Source: Firmicutes bacterium UBA5499
GTDB taxonomy: Bacteria; Bacillota; DTU084
Direction of reading: 5' to 3'
Length of the DNA: 5,789 nucleotides
NCBI GenBank assembly: GCA_002426275.1
Contig: DIPB01000035.1
Location: 1,873-7,661, forward strand
Position 1 is the stretch's first letter. Every line of letters starts with the position of its first letter. Positions 5,606 through 5,789 of the stretch are shown here, in pieces. A model generated the notes under the pieces. The model had not been told where the DNA came from, ran no database searches, and saw only the letters and a program-made list of their open reading frames with translations. A program made the translations under genes and the position numbers.

Positions 5606-5789
5606 ATGAAAGCAAAGAGAAGATTGGATTTGGAAATGGTGGAGCGAGGCTTGGCCGAAAGTCGCAGCCGGGCGCAGGCTCTTATTTTGGCGGGCTCGGT
5701 TGTGGTTGACGGAGAAAAAGCTCAAAAAGCGGGATTGATTGTAGAGCCGGAAAGCCAAATCCAAGTTCAGCAGCTGCCGCAATACGTGA
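5606..5789 (+). CDS. tlyA: TlyA-family rRNA 2'-O-methyltransferase, N-terminal S4 domain (partial)
   Basis: Only the first 61 codons are present before the window ends. They match the N-terminal S4 RNA-binding domain of TlyA/YqxC proteins: RRLDLEMVERGLAESRSRAQ, ALILAGSVVVDGEKAQKAG, then IQVQQLPQYV, which stops just where the family's YVSRGG motif would follow. TlyA enzymes methylate ribosomal RNA cytidines at the ribose 2'-O in some bacteria, and were once called hemolysins. The FtsJ-like methyltransferase domain lies outside the window, so its catalytic residues cannot be checked. The ATG at 5606 has AAGGTGG at 5595-5601 just upstream, which is itself the end of the aldo/keto reductase remnant. 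No terminator is visible between 5381 and this start, so readthrough from the envelope genes is possible. Confidence 0.92.
   Translation, partial: MKAKRRLDLEMVERGLAESRSRAQALILAGSVVVDGEKAQKAGLIVEPESQIQVQQLPQYV

Noticed and set aside
5349..5615. 88-codon open frame on the - strand across the gap before tlyA
   Set aside because: It spans the end of one gene, the reductase remnant and the tlyA start, with no recognisable motif; the + strand remnant explains this sequence better.

Overview
The window looks like chromosomal DNA of a low- to mid-GC Gram-positive bacterium of the Bacillota, most likely a Clostridia-type lineage. The evidence is the Firmicutes-style order dnaX end – ybaB/ebfC – recR – DUF2508 (YaaL-like), an IreB-family small protein, and strong AGGAGG-type ribosome binding sites with some TTG starts. 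The genus cannot be told from the sequence alone. Every intact gene is on the + strand.

Bases 1-1108 hold the end of a DNA replication/repair operon. It contains the last 45 codons of dnaX, then the nucleoid-associated YbaB/EbfC protein (ATGA overlap with dnaX), then recR, one base after the ybaB stop. A strong intrinsic terminator follows recR. A new transcription unit probably starts near 1175, from a TATACT -10 box, and reads a small DUF2508 protein. A hairpin lacking a U-tract lies between that gene and an IreB-family gene, whose G-rich Shine-Dalgarno could be masked by an upstream C-run.

Bases 1823-5381 hold two closely spaced envelope genes. The first is a 718-residue protein with a signal/anchor, an alkaline-phosphatase-superfamily-like ectodomain with an apparently incomplete metal site, and a C-terminal domain of about ten membrane segments. 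The second is a 462-residue single-pass protein with a small cytosolic alpha/beta domain and a long extracellular region resembling proteins annotated as baseplate J/gp47-like. Their spacing suggests co-expression and perhaps a joint cell-surface role, which is unproven.

Bases 5382-5605 look intergenic but contain the decayed N-terminus of an aldo/keto reductase. It has a one-base deletion, an in-frame stop and lost catalytic residues. The window ends in the S4 domain of a TlyA-family rRNA methyltransferase gene. No tRNA, rRNA, CRISPR array, insertion sequence or phage cluster was seen.
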